A DNA stretch of 64,000 bases from Campanula takesimana (GCA_026119855.1 JAOWBW010001478.1:62001-126000); one strand, 5' to 3'; shown: positions 1 to 12,001, counted from the stretch's first letter. A program made the numbers and translations. Notes: generated from the letters alone by a model not told the origin.

Positions 1-2656
1 TCGGAGTCAACTTTCTTGAAGCATACGCATTCACCCTTCCGTTTTTCATTAACACACACCCGAGGCCTTCTTTAGAAGCATCGCTATAGATTACCAAATC
101 ATCATTTCCATTAGGAAGCGCAAGGATAGGAGCTGTATTCAACCTCTTCTTCAATTCTTCAAAGCTAGCTTGACACTTGCCATCCCACACATAAGGAACA
201 TTCTTTCGAGTCAACTGAGTCAATGGAGTAACAATTTTAGAAAACCCCTCGATAAATCTTCTATAATACCCGGCTAGACCCAAGAAACTTCGAATCTCCG
301 TAACTGATTTAGGCCTCTTCCAATTCACAATAGCTTCAATCTTGGAAGGATCTACGGATATTCCTCTATTAGAAACCACGTGCCCCAGAAAAGACACTTC
401 CTCGAGCCAAAAAGCACACTTACTGAATTTCGCAAACAGATGCTTCTCACGAAGAACAGATAAAACCATTCGCAAGTGTTGCTCGTGCTCCTCCTTAGAC
501 TTGGAGTACACAAGAATATTGTCAATAAATACAACCACGAAGGTATCAAGATAAGGCTTGAAGACTCGATTCATCATATCCATGAAAACAGCCAGAGCAT
601 TAGTCAACCCGAAAGGCATAACCAAAAATTCATAATGACCATATCTACTACGGAAAGCAGTCTTAGAAATATCCTCAGAACGGATTTTTAACTGATGGTA
701 CCCACTCCTCAAGTCAAGCTTCGAAAAGACGACTGACCCTTGGAGTTGATCAAACAAGTCATCAATGTGAGGTAGAGGATATTTATTCTTTACGGTTACC
801 TGATTCAGCTTTCTGTAGTCGATGCATAGTCTCAAAGACCCATTCTTCTTTTTGACAAACAACACATGAGCTCCCCACGGTGACACACTAGGACGAATGA
901 ATCCCCGATCAAGTAACTCTTGCAATTGCACCTTCAATTCTTCTAGTTCAGCTGGAGCCATTCTATAAGGTGCTTCAGATATGGGGGTAGTACCTGGAAG
1001 CAAGTCAATACCAAACTCGATCTCTCTATCGGGAGGCATAGAATATTCAGAAGAAAACACATCACAAAACTCTTTAACAACATTCACATCCTCTACTTTA
1101 GGAGACTTTTTAGTAGTATCCAAAACACAAGCCAAATACCCCACACAACCACGGTGCAATAGCCTCCTAGCTTTCACATAAGAAATAATACGAATTCCCT
1201 TACCCAAAGAAGTTGCCTCAAAAGTAAACACAGGCACACCAGGGATAGAAAATGTAACCACTTTCTTAAAACAATCAACAGAGGCATGATATTTAATTAA
1301 CCAATCCATACCCAAAATAACATCAAAGTCTTGCAATGGCAAAATAACTAGATCAGCAAGTAAAACATGCTCACTAATATGCACATCACAATCACGCAAC
1401 ACCTTGTCAGCTATCAAACAATTTCCCATAGGAGTCGACACTTCTAGCACATAAGGCAAAGACTCAAAGGAAGAATGCAATCGAGATGCAAAAGACACAG
1501 AAACATATGAATGCGATGAGCCGGGGTCTATAAGTGCACGTGCCCTCAAACTGGACATAGAAATTATACCTCCAATTACGGTGGAAGCATCCGAAGCTTG
1601 TTGTTGATTGATTGCAAACACACGACCTTGAACCTTTGGTTTTCGTGAGGCATCCCTTTTCTGACCCTGAGACGGTCCAACACCACTCCCCGATGGTTGA
1701 CCCCCCAATCTCGGGCAATTTCTTTGAAAATGACCAAGTTGCCCACAATTCAAACACTTTCCTTGTTTCTTCCAACACCGCTCCTCACTGTCCCCTTCTC
1801 TCTGACAATAATTACATACTCTCTTGCTTTGACCCCCGGAGAAATTACCTTGATTTCTAACACTCGGTTGCCCTTGTGGTTGTCCTCTAAATGGGGTTGA
1901 AGTCCCTTGTCCTCCACGATTATCATTCCTTTGTGGTTGTGGTCTACCTTGCCTTCCAGCACTTGTTAATTCCATCTTCCTCTTGTGTTCTTCAATATCG
2001 TGTTCTACTTGATAAGCTCGATCAACTGCATCTTGAAACTCTTCTAGCTTGTGGGACACCAATTGAGTCCGGATCACTGTCCTTAACCCTTTCACAAACC
2101 TTGTTGCTTTCCTCTCCTCCGTTGCAATCAAATGAGTACAATACCTTGATAGCTCCGTGAACTTGGCTGCATACTGAGCCACCGACATTGCATTCTGTTC
2201 CAAGCTAAGAAATTCCACTTCCTTCCGGTCTTGATCCACCCTTGGAATAAAATGTTCCTTAAACTTCCTCAGAAAATTTGCCCAAGTATATGGTACATGA
2301 GCTTCGTCCCAACTAGCCTTCAGTGTCCTCCACCAGTACTCCGCAGCTCCACTCAACTTGTAGGTAGCAAACCTAACTCGATCTTCTTCAGTACATACTA
2401 AGACATCAAATATCTTTTCCATGGATTCAATCCACCTCTCAACTTTGGTCACATCTGGTTCACCATTATAGACGGTTGGTTTCATCTTTAAAAACTGTTC
2501 TAGACCATACCTCGGAGGTGCATGCTCTCCTCCTTGCCTCTGATCATGAATGGTTTTCATTGCGGCCTCGAACATCCCTTGAAACATAGCTCGAGCCTCT
2601 TCCCTTACATTACCCTGGCCTGCAGTACCAGACTGTTCACCCTCATGTTCAGGCAT
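1..2656 (-). CDS. Ty3/gypsy gag-pol polyprotein, 3' part cut by window edge
   Basis: One uninterrupted frame of 885 codons runs from an ATG at 2656 off the left edge. I followed it through checkpoints at 1756, 1039 and 523, all in phase. In order it shows a retrotransposon Gag domain (about residues 90-190), two CCHC-type knuckles near residues 288-320 (the first has D in place of H, the second is CLNCGQLGHFQRNC), an aspartic protease with DPGSSHS, reverse transcriptase, and the start of RNase H (YSDASKEGLG). Gag and Pol are fused without a frameshift, as in plant chromoviruses. The usual FIDD catalytic box of RT reads FIDN (codons at 523-518), so activity is doubtful. The PBS lies 96 bases upstream. 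Integrase is beyond the window. The order of domains and the relative at 7886-15862 point to the Tekay/Del clade (inference). Confidence 0.9.
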   Translation of the reverse strand, partial: MPEHEGEQSGTAGQGNVREEARAMFQGMFEAAMKTIHDQRQGGEHAPPRYGLEQFLKMKPTVYNGEPDVTKVERWIESMEKIFDVLVCTEEDRVRFATYKLSGAAEYWWRTLKASWDEAHVPYTWANFLRKFKEHFIPRVDQDRKEVEFLSLEQNAMSVAQYAAKFTELSRYCTHLIATEERKATRFVKGLRTVIRTQLVSHKLEEFQDAVDRAYQVEHDIEEHKRKMELTSAGRQGRPQPQRNDNRGGQGTSTPFRGQPQGQPSVRNQGNFSGGQSKRVCNYCQREGDSEERCWKKQGKCLNCGQLGHFQRNCPRLGGQPSGSGVGPSQGQKRDASRKPKVQGRVFAINQQQASDASTVIGGIISMSSLRARALIDPGSSHSYVSVSFASRLHSSFESLPYVLEVSTPMGNCLIADKVLRDCDVHISEHVLLADLVILPLQDFDVILGMDWLIKYHASVDCFKKVVTFSIPGVPVFTFEATSLGKGIRIISYVKARRLLHRGCVGYLACVLDTTKKSPKVEDVNVVKEFCDVFSSEYSMPPDREIEFGIDLLPGTTPISEAPYRMAPAELEELKVQLQELLDRGFIRPSVSPWGAHVLFVKKKNGSLRLCIDYRKLNQVTVKNKYPLPHIDDLFDQLQGSVVFSKLDLRSGYHQLKIRSEDISKTAFRSRYGHYEFLVMPFGLTNALAVFMDMMNRVFKPYLDTFVVVFIDNILVYSKSKEEHEQHLRMVLSVLREKHLFAKFSKCAFWLEEVSFLGHVVSNRGISVDPSKIEAIVNWKRPKSVTEIRSFLGLAGYYRRFIEGFSKIVTPLTQLTRKNVPYVWDGKCQASFEELKKRLNTAPILALPNGNDDLVIYSDASKEGLGCVLMKNGRVNAYASRKLTP

Positions 2657-2751
2657 TCTTACTGAGTACCTGCATAAAACACTCAACGTTACTCACTCCA
2701 TACTCAACTACCCTCCTAGGGCACTTAGTCATTCTAGACCATCTACAACCT

Positions 2752-2763
2752 AGCTCTGATACC
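2752..2763 (-). promoter_or_regulatory. primer binding site of the first gypsy element (tRNA-iMet)
   Basis: The - strand reads TGGTATCAGAGC, complementary to the 3' end of initiator tRNA-Met. It sits three bases inside the LTR end at 2767. Confidence 0.9.
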
Positions 2764-2766
2764 AAC

Positions 2767-4550
2767 TGTCGCGCCCCGACCCGTGGTCCTACTTGGCCCC
2801 ACGTCCGGGACACGCACGGAAGACGTCATAAACATTTTAGGAAAAAAAATTCGAAATATACTTTCAATAAAGGTCTTATATAACCAAACAACATTTACTA
2901 GACTTGACTATAAGTCACAAAACAAACTTTCACAAACAAATACTTAGCCACTTGGCCACACACTTTACTTACTTACTTATTTACAACACGAACATCTACT
3001 AAAAGAGATGATACCACAACTGAGTCACGGGTACACTACCCAAAAGGTATTACATTTACATAATGTATCCTTTACTTACACAACATTTCCCAAAATGTCT
3101 TACCCAAAGATCTCCTCGACGTGTGTGTGAACTATCCCCTGGGCTCCTTCTTATCTAAAACAGTAAACAAATAAGGGTGAGAATAAATCTCAGTAAGTTA
3201 CTAAAATGCAACTACATTACATGCTGATATGATAAACATAAAGGAACAATGTCACCAAATAATCATATAGCATATAACACATAATATGAGAGGCTCCCTA
3301 TCGCCAACCGTCCCATACCGGTTGGAAATAACGACCAACTCATCATACAACACATAAAGCGGAATTAAACACTCATACGTGGATACTGAGCCAAGGTTCT
3401 CGAACCAAAACAATAACCATCTGAGAGGCTTCAACTGAGCAGCATCGAAGAGCTGAAACGGGTTCCGGAACTAAACAACAACAACAACAACAATGGGGAA
3501 AATGATACAGAGTGATAACCCAAAGTGCCCAACCTTTGGCCTAAGGAAGGGGGTTAAAAATGGGAAACCAATGATAGGAGCCTTATAATGTACTTGGCTC
3601 GTGAGACCATTATAATCCCGATCACTGCCCAAACACACACAAAAGTACCAGCTGGACTTTACACGCAAGCACCATACAGAAATACTTGCTTAAACAACAA
3701 TCAGGGACAATGATTCCAATGTAGGGAACCATGCCAAACACATCAAGAAGATGAACCATTCAACACATTACAAAGTTTTCAACAATGCTCACTTAATCCA
3801 TTACTCACATTTCACAACACTTGTGTTCACAAAGGAACCAATTCTACCACTTTAGTGATCCACAACAACCATCTAACTACTTTAGGACACTACCCAAAAA
3901 CTAGACTAAGATTGACCTTTAAATCCCTTGGTTTGAAAACTCTAAACTTTTCAGATGACTGGGCGGTCGCCCAAACAGGGCTGTGCGGCCGCCCAAAATG
4001 CTCTGTCCCAAGAGTAAAACCTTTCAGATAGATGTACGGCCGCACGCCCTTTTTGGGCGGCCGCCCACATCACCCGGCAGACCAAAACTTAACCAAAGTT
4101 CACTCCTTTCGTTTCACAACCCAAAATTACTAGTACTTGTAACACTTAACATTTGCAACTATTACAAAGACTACAATCCAGCCTTTAACTATTCTAACAC
4201 CCAACAAGAACCATTTTCCTACTACTCCCTCTGTCCCAAAATTACAAGTATAAATAAAACATACCAAAACATTGTTTATTCACATATAAAGCATATAAAG
4301 CATACTTATGACCATTTTAACATTTAAAGGGGGATTAGTAACTTACCTATTTTTCGAAAAAGTGTCAAGAAAATAATATTTGACCCGGTAGAAAGAATCT
4401 ATTCAACACCCTGAACATTTATATATAATTAGATTTGAAAATGGAGTAGTAAATTAAAATAAGGAAAATCAACAAGAACAAAACTTACCTTTGCTTCTTT
4501 CTACAACAATGGAGGTCAATTTTTAGAAAGTACTACTAATCATATGGACC
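2767..4550 (-). mobile_element. 5' LTR of the first gypsy element, truncated
   Basis: The LTR begins on the + strand with TGTCGCGCCCC and is homologous through about 4545 to the two LTRs of the element at 7886-15862. These share the GGTCCTACTTGGCCC start, the GC palindromes and the AACATTTAAAGGGGGATTAG stretch. The outer LTR end is missing. Homology stops near 4530-4560, where the 3' end of a copia element takes over. Short ORFs here are not conserved between copies and are not genes. Confidence 0.8.
3961..4067. promoter_or_regulatory. GC palindrome module in gypsy LTR
   Basis: Four GC-rich near-palindromes stand out from AT-rich DNA: GGGCGGTCGCCC (3961), TGCGGCCGCCCA (3983), ACGGCCGCACGC (4036) and GGGCGGCCGCCCA (4055). 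Equivalent blocks occur in the related LTRs at 9086-9190 and 14971-15077. Function unknown. Confidence 0.6.
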
Positions 4551-5633
4551 TTTGTTGTGAAATAATGGTTATTGAACAAGCTAAGGTGCCAAGGACTCAT
4601 CTATAATCCAAACACACGCTCAGACGTTTCCATCTCTACGAGAAATCGTTGACATGGGAGATGTCAAAATATGCAAAATACCTTATGATGATAACAAGGA
4701 AAATCTTCCTACATAAGATCCTCCACATACTGTTATGATGGTCATAAGCTAAGCTCAATGGTATTGGATACGCATTGATTGGGCCTATTGCAAGTGGGAG
4801 ATTGTTGGAGATTGTGTCCTAGACCCTTGAGAAAGGCCTTACGTTACATCATGTTCTCATTTGTTATGGAGATAACAACCTTGGATTATTATATGTTTTA
4901 CATGTTTATTATAATAATCCCCGTCCCTAGTACTTATGAAGAACTAGTATAAGTTTAATTGATGATCATGTGTATATGATATAAATTAAACTTATGGGTA
5001 CTTGTTGATGAACATGTGCTGGACTTGATCCACCTATGAAATTTATGTCATGGTCAGATGTCATAATTAAATCTCATATATTTATATCATTTGATATCCT
5101 TAGACCTGAGATTATCATGGTTTTCCACATGATGAACATTATGTTTGACGTAGTCAACTGCTACCCTTAACCAGGTAATCATAAAGGCTATGATTAGCAT
5201 AATCGGATTTTTGTAGGGAAGAATGATAAGTCAAGATGGAATTTGTCCCTCCCTCAAGAGAGATACCTGCTTGGGCCACTCGAAGAGTCAGATTGATGAA
5301 ATGCGTGGTCACGCTCAAATGAATTGATGTGTTCAATGTCATTTGCTCATATCAATCTACTCGGGATCGAGAAAGCATTGAACGGGATAAGTTGACGTGG
5401 AACATGACTTATGTTCAATATGATATCGCGTGACAAAAGGATTGTGATACGTTCTATGAGGATGAACGAACTTTGTTATGTTATATTAATTGGGTAATCA
5501 TGATGGCTTGCTAGAGTCCGCTCATGATTTATGAGTTTGACCTTGGTTGGACTCATTTCCAACTTAATATAATCCTATGGGGTCACACACAAAAGAACGA
5601 ATTGTGTAAAAGGCTAAAAATGAATTTCTGGTG

Positions 5634-5735
5634 GTGCTCGGCCGAGCACATCACATGACTCGGCCGAGCACAAGTTACAAAATGGGATTGAACAGAGGTG
5701 CTCGGCCGAGCACCCTAAAGGACTCAGCCGAGCAG
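5634..5735. promoter_or_regulatory. CTCGGCCGAG palindrome module of LTR A
   Basis: Copies are GTGCTCGGCCGAGCAC (5634), ACTCGGCCGAGCA (5658), GTGCTCGGCCGAGCAC (5697) and ACTCAGCCGAGCA (5723). Spacing is 20-40 bases. The module sits between the family anchor GGTCACACACAA (5581) and the TATA box (about 5817). Confidence 0.7.
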
Positions 5736-5814
5736 GCCCTGTTCAGGCCCAGTTTTCTGATTTCGTATTTTGACGGGTTTTGACCTATTTTTCCTAAAGG
5801 GTTTAGGATTAATG

Positions 5815-5823
5815 AGTATAAAC
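5815..5823 (+). promoter_or_regulatory. putative TATA box of LTR A
   Basis: GAGTATAAACACG lies about 80 bases past the last palindrome. This is the position expected for the U3 promoter of a copia LTR. Confidence 0.5.
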
Positions 5824-6300
5824 ACGCCTCTCTAAACCCTAATCAGTAAGAGTTGGTATTGTATCATTATTGGTAGCCTCCATGTGTTTGAGAACACATT
5901 CTTGAGTTTAGATTGAGAATCAAAAGCTCAAGAACACCAATAAATTCATATAGCCTTTGAAGATTAGAAAAACGTGTTTTCTAATGGGTCTAGCAATCCA
6001 GATCTAGAATGGTTCTAGATATTCGTTCGCGTGTGGATACACATAGAGGATGCTTGCTTTAGCATCTCAAAGTTCGTGTTCCTGTGATCCTGATCTGAAG
6101 AACGCGAAGAACGAGGAGATCAAATCTAAACTTGAAGACTTGAAGATTTGAAGATCCGAAAACTTTAATCGCACAACATGGTTAGTATTCTAAATTCATC
6201 CTCCTGTTAATTTAATCATCATGAATGGATCTTGGGGATTAGGGTTTTATTTATTTTATATTGCCGTCTTCCGCTGCGCATGTTGCCTCAAAACCCAACA

Positions 6301-7333
6301 AAAGCTTCATCCTCGCCTCCAATCAAATCATTAACACAATCCTCATTTGTAGGAAAAATGGAGAAATATGGAACTTTACCAGAGCTATGAACTGAAGGAG
6401 CAGCATTTAGGGCATGTATAGGGGACTTTGGAGAGGTCTAAAGCACGGTTGGATAGACCCTTGCCCTTCTTCTTGCAAATTCCAGCCTCCAATATCAAAG
6501 ATAAATTTTGTAAACTCAAGTTACTGTAGCGAAAAAATTGGAGCGGAAAGAGGCATAAAAATCCAAGTGAAATCTGGATAAAATCGAAAAACACAACCTG
6601 GAATCTGAGCATGGAAAGCAAGTTGTGACGGGATCAAGGTGGGAAAACTGAGGTTTGGTCGTGGGTGTGACGGGATCGAGGAGGGAGGACGAGGGAGATG
6701 AACGGAATACGCACAGAGAAAGTGGAATGCATAGAGAGAAAAAGTAGGGGTAGTTTTGGCATTTAAAATTATTATAAAGAGGGCTGGGGACTTTACTGGA
6801 GTTTTGATTTCAACTCAGGGATCCTAATGTAAAAAAAAGAAAAGTGTTGTTTTTATTGGCAAATTCCACCATATTTCAAGGATTTATTGGTAAAAATCCC
6901 TAGAAATTGTGAGGATGATATGACTTGAGATCTCTTGTACCACTTTTGTGTGTCACTCTATGTACCACTTCCAATCCAACCATTGATATGTTTACATAAT
7001 ATTACGATAATAACCATCTCAATAACTGTGAACCATTAGATCACTTGTGGCACATAAAGTGGTACACAAAGTGGCACGGAGGATTTGAACTCGGATGATA
7101 TGTGTGGTAAAAAAATGTAAGTGTGACAAGGTGAAAATTTTACTATAATTGGGTTGTTTAATTTAAGTGGGACATTTAAAATCAAAATTTATTTAATTTC
7201 AAATAGGATGGATAAAATATAAAAGGCTTTTTATGTTCCATAAAGCTCACGAACTCAGTCTATGATTTTTCTTATTTTGAGTAATAGTTTCAATTAATTT
7301 AATTAATTTTATAACAGTTGAAAATATTAATGG
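6301..7333. other. unassigned intergenic DNA
   Basis: No gene is recognised. The first 450 bases are moderately GC-rich without a supported reading frame; a 78-codon - strand ORF at 6385-6621 resembles nothing I know. Around 6927-7090 two arms with the pattern GTACCAC/CACTTTGTG face each other and may be an old foldback element. The remainder is AT-rich. Confidence 0.4.
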
Positions 7334-7335
7334 TA

Positions 7336-7864
7336 CTCCCTCCGTTCCGGTTTAAGGTTTTTAGTTTAACTTTGCACGCTTATCAAGGAATCAAAGCAAA
7401 CTTGAGTCAAGAATAGTAGTGGGTGGAGGATATAATTGTCCATTCATAAAGCAAGTGGATGAAAAGTATATACTCCCTCTCTCCCATTTTAAGAGTCAAA
7501 AATTTCCTAAAAGGCGTCCCATTTTAAGAGTCAGAATCCTAAAATGGAAAGTGGGTCATACATGTAATACTCATAACAATTATCCAATAACTCTTCTCTA
7601 TCCACTTTGTCTCTCCTACCCAACTATCAACACTCACAACACATCACATTTTCCTTAATTCTTGAACCAACCTATTTTTTGACTCTTAAAATAGACGGAT
7701 GGAGTAAGTAAGTGATGGTTTTTTTTGTAATACATAAACTTTATGATAACAAGATTGTCCAACATACTATTCATCATTTGCCATTTAAGGAATAAAGCAA
7801 CTAAAAACTTTAAACCGAGACATACTAAAAAAAAAGTAAAAACCTTAAATTTGGACGGAGAGAG
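7336..7864. mobile_element. MITE, interrupted by a second MITE
   Basis: The ends CTCCCTCCGTTCCGG and the inverse of TTTGGACGGAGAG face each other with TAAGGTTTTT just inside both, flanked by TA. A second MITE (7473-7704) sits inside. Confidence 0.6.
7473..7704. mobile_element. MITE nested in another MITE
   Basis: CTCCCTCTCTCCCATTTTAA at the left faces TTAAAATAGACGGATGGAG at the right. TA is present on both sides, as for Stowaway-like elements. Confidence 0.65.
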
Positions 7865-7885
7865 TAATAGTTACGGTGGTGCACG

Positions 7886-9959
7886 TGTCGCGCCACAGAC
7901 CTGTGGTCCTACTTGGCCCCACGCTTGGGACACGATGGGAAGACGTCATAAAACACTTTTGAAAATTTTTCGAAATATACTTTCATAAAGTTTAACAAAA
8001 TCAACACTTGAAGTTCAAAGACTTCCATTCAACTTTCAAACAAACTTTACAGACAACTTTCACAACGAAAGTACTTAGCACAAAGGCTTACAAACTTTAA
8101 TACAAATGTACCTACACCAACATTATCCAAAATATAGGTGTTACAAGATGATGAAGTCACGAAAACTCTACCCAAAAGGTTATACATCTATGTAATGTCT
8201 CCTTTACAAAACAAATCCCAACTCTTACCACTTCAACGTCCTCCCGTGCCAAGTGTCCTATCCCCTGGACTCGCTTTTATCTAAGGAAAACAACAATAAA
8301 GGAACGGGGTGAGAATAAATCTCAGTAAGCTACTAAGAATGCAACTACGTTTCATGCTAAAATGATAATCATAAAGAACAGTATCATAGCAATCACATAG
8401 CACGTAACATGAGAGGCAAAGCCAACTCATCAAACAACACCAAATGCGGAAATAAACACTCATAAGTGGATACCAAGCCAAGGTTTACCGAAAGAACATA
8501 ACCGTCTGAGAATATCATCTGAGAAAACCAGTTGAGTAGCATAAATAGCTGAAGCCGGGATCCCGAAAACCAAACCATAACCATAAGAACCAAAGTAACA
8601 ACGGGGGGAATATGACACAAAGTCATAACCCAAGGCTCACACAAGGGAGCTAGTTCATCCCATCCAAGGCCAATCTGGACTAGGGAAAAAAGGTACCAGT
8701 GGAAGACCTTATTGTGAACTTGGCTCGTGTGCCACGATAATTCCTTCCACTGCCTGACTCGATAACACAAAACCAGCTGGACTTTCAACCAAAGCACTGT
8801 AATAAATACTTGCTTAAACAACAACCGGGGGCAATGATTCCAAAGTAGGGAACTAAGCCAAACACATCACAAGATGCACACGAAAGAAGCACTCATAAAG
8901 AGTTCACAACCATCATGAAATAAAGTCAAAACACATTCTTGCACACACTTGAACACGATCCTCAACAACCATGACAACCTCCCAAAACACTCATCCAATT
9001 GTCCTAAACCATCACTTAAAGTTTTGGACAATTACTAACCTCTTACACTTAACTTGGAACAAACTATCAAACTCAGGGTAAAGTGTGCGGCCGCCCAAAC
9101 TAGGTGTGCGGTCGCCCACTTGCTCTGCTTTCATGAACAAAACCTTCAAATAGATTGTGCGGCCGCGCGCACATTTTAGGCGGCCGCCCACCACACCTCG
9201 CAGGCCAAAACCAAAATAAATTATACTCCCTTCGTTTCACCGTCCCAAAAGTACTACCCAACTTCTATCTTACCAAATATAACTCAATAAAACTGAGTCA
9301 CACAACACTAAACTAGCTTCTTTACAACATCAACATCAACTTTCACCAACTTTAATATCTTTTTAAGTTTCTTAACAAATAATACAACAAAGAGTTCATA
9401 CATCACATATATCACATATATGACCATTTTAACATTTAAAAGGGGGATTAGTAACTTACCTATTTCCGGAAAAGTATCGAGAAAATAATATTTGATCGGG
9501 TAGGAATACTCTACTCAACACCCTGAACATTTTGGGGTAATTAGATTTTAGAACGGAGGATTAATGAATAAGAAATAAAATCAAAATAAGATTAAAAAAC
9601 CTTACCCTTCGTTCTTGAACAGAGAGATAAATTTTTGGGAAAGTTATTAGTGTTTTTGGTGAGTCATACGCAGAGAAAGAGATGGGTAGGATAAGAATGT
9701 TTTGATATTTTCCATTTTCATTTAAACCCCTCCACTTTAATCTTTGAACACTTAAACCCCTCTAGTTATATTTTCACATATAACCCTATAGTTTTACTAA
9801 CTTATTTATTCAACTTAACAAACTTTCTACTAACACTTTAACTATCACATATACTCAAATAATATATGCAAGTAAAGAAAATATTATCTAACACATAAAA
9901 TGCACACATAATTTCCATTTTAAGATTAGAAAATTAGGGTGGGTTTTGGGGTCGTTATA
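7886..9959 (-). repeat. 3' LTR of defective gypsy element
   Basis: 2074 bp direct-repeat partner of 13771-15862. The outer dinucleotide at 9958-9959 is TA instead of CA. Contains the palindrome block 9086-9190. Confidence 0.92.
9086..9190. promoter_or_regulatory. GCGGCCGC palindrome module, left LTR
   Basis: TGCGGCCGCCC (9086), TGCGGTCGCCCA (9107), TGCGGCCGCGCG (9158) and GGCGGCCGCCCA (9179). The right LTR has the same block at 14971-15077. No TATA box is evident within 150 bases on the - strand, so its place relative to the promoter is unclear. Confidence 0.6.
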
Positions 9960-9976
9960 ATCACTCCCCCTTAAAA
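9960..9976 (-). promoter_or_regulatory. polypurine tract of defective gypsy element
   Basis: On the - strand TTAAGGGGGAGTGAT directly precedes the 3' LTR, as expected for the plus-strand primer. Confidence 0.8.
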
Positions 9977-9998
9977 AAAATCGACCCGAATTTTAGGG

Positions 9999-11097
9999 TT
10001 ACTTACCTCGGCCCTCAAACAACCAAGGATATTTCTTCTCGATCTCCTCCCGAAGCTCCCAAGTCGACTCTTCTACATTGTGATTCCTCCATACAACTCG
10101 AACAAGAGGAATACTCTTATTTTTCAATTCTTGGACCATCGAATCAATCACTTGGACTGGGTGCTCTTCATAAGACATACTCGGCTCAATATCCTCGGGA
10201 ACCTCGGACAAAACATGAGAAGGATCATACACGTACTTCCGAAGCATAGAGACATGAAACACATTATGGATCTTATCAAGAGAAGGAGGTAACGCAAGAT
10301 GATAAGCACGATCTCCAACTCTTCCAAGAATCTCAAATGGGCCAATATACCTCGGTGCTAGCTTGCCTTTCTTCCCATACCTTCGAATCCCCACATTAGG
10401 TGGAAGCCTTTAGAAACACGAAGTCACCATTTTCAAACTCGAGGTCTCGCCTTCGATGGTCGGCATAGCTTTTCTGTCTACTCTGAGCGGTACTCAAGCG
10501 ATCCCGAATAAGTTTAATCTTCTCAACTGACTCATTAACCATCTGAACACCCCAAATCTTTGCTTCTCCCACTTCATCCCAACAAATCGGAGACCGACAT
10601 TTCCTCCCATACAAGGCTTCATACGGAGCCATCCCAATACTAGACTGAAAACTGTTATTATAAGCAAATTCCACTAGAGGTAAATGGGAATCCCAAGAAT
10701 CTGAGAAGTCAACAGAACAAGCTCTCAACATATCCTCAAGAATCTGAATAGTTCTTTCTGACTGACCATCTGTCTGAGGATGAAAAGTTGTACTGAACCT
10801 CAATTCGGAACCCAATGCCTTCTGAAATGCTTGCCAAAACCGAGATGTGAGTCTAGGATCACGGTCAGATACAATACTCACTGGAACTCCATGAAATCTC
10901 ACAATCTCATGAATATACAAAGTCGCAAGCTTCTCCATCGAATAGCCAATATCATAGGTAAGAAATGAGCAGACTTTGTCAATCTATCCACGATTACCCA
11001 AACTGCATCAAATTTTCTACGAGTACGAGGCAATCCAGTTACAAAATCCATTGTAACATGCTCCCATTTCCATTTCGGTATCTCTTAAGGTAATCCA
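9999..11097 (-). pseudogene. integrase core plus chromodomain remnant (gypsy)
   Basis: The - strand reads KWKWEHVTMDF, then VDRLTKSAHFLPM, then a 180-codon stretch starting at MEKLATLYIHE (10938) with the integrase core (FHGVPVSIVSDRDPRLTSRF, then FHPQTDGQSERT). The last part (10394-9999) carries LAPRYIGPFEIL and a C-terminal chromodomain-like segment with RVVWRNHNVEESTWE. A one-base deletion near 10950 and a frameshift near 10396-10410 split the frame, and a stop sits just before EIPKWKW. The N-terminal zinc-binding part of integrase is missing at the junction with foreign DNA near 11098. The chromodomain is the basis for placing the element among plant chromoviruses. Confidence 0.85.
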
Positions 11098-12001
11098 TTA
11101 ATTACTGATGTTCTACTTTCAAATGTTGTCAACTCAAGAATTCAATTATATACGCAAAATTTCACCGTTATCAGTTGTTCAATCAGATATGATTCTTCAA
11201 ATTCATCTCAATACATTTTGTTTCTACTTGGATGGATAGTTTACTTGGTCTTGTGAATCTTTTTAAGTACTTGTAGTTAAATTCCACTATATGGGTTTAA
11301 TTCCACTAAGTGTTGACTACATACTCTGCTACAAAAAGTTAAAATTCCACCACTAGTAAAGGAAAAATCATGTTGTCTATCATCGTTCATTCCACTAGTA
11401 ATTTTCTATAGTTGAAATCATTCAATAGAGCTTCCATCATATGCTGGAGTAGAAACTTAAAGCTTTCACAATCGCAAAAATCACGATGCTTGATTCACAA
11501 GGGATCTAGTATGTCAAATCCTCTAACATTCCCCATTCAGTCTATCAAAAAAAATAAAAAAAAATACAAGTCTTTAAGTTCAGTGATTCCACTAATACAC
11601 TCGTCTTCCTTAATATGCAGTCTTGATCTTTGATTTCATCATCCCCTTACATTGTCTCATGCTTAACTCTTGAGAAATAAAGACTTCAAGCTTTGTGGTC
11701 AATGAAAACTTCAAACACGGTCCTAAACAAATAGATTATCCACTAATGTAATGTAAATGTAATCACAATTAACTCACAAATTGTGGATAGAAAATTCTAC
11801 TCATAAGCAGTCAATCTCCTCGAAGCATTGGCAAATACCTTACCAATCTGAATCAATTCACATCTCAATATCTCTTTGGAGGCATCACTATGAATAATGA
11901 ATTTATCATATCCACTAAAATGGTGAAACTTGACATATCCACGAGAAACAGTAGCACTGGTCATATCTTCTAGATAACAGTAATACTAGTCAAATCCCCT
12001 A
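11098..12001. other. unrelated 0.9-kb insert replacing RT/RNase H
   Basis: Homology to gypsy pol stops at both ends (integrase near 11098, end of protease near 12001), and no RT signature occurs between. The insert is AT-rich, has no supported ORF, and contains at least six spaced copies of TCCACTA, for example near 11283, 11302, 11391, 11588, 11738 and 11913. Confidence 0.7.

Larger units (their letters stand above)
4555..6300 (+). mobile_element. 3' end of a copia element: internal tail plus LTR (copy A)
   Basis: The LTR is 4803-6300, starting TGTTGGAGATTG and ending AAACCCAACA. It is preceded by the polypurine tract CAAGTGGGAGAT (4791-4802) and about 230 bases of internal 3' sequence. That internal tail matches the one right of the LTR at 56541-57926 in reverse, so this is the 3' end of an element and not a solo LTR. 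No TSD is visible, and the left part has been lost against the gypsy LTR. Four CTCGGCCGAG-type palindromes (5634-5735) precede a TATA box near 5817. Confidence 0.8.

Noticed and set aside
8393..8824. 143-codon ORF on the - strand, repeated at 14278-14709
   Set aside because: It lies wholly inside both gypsy LTRs. Conservation between the two copies follows from LTR identity, and it has no protein family features.
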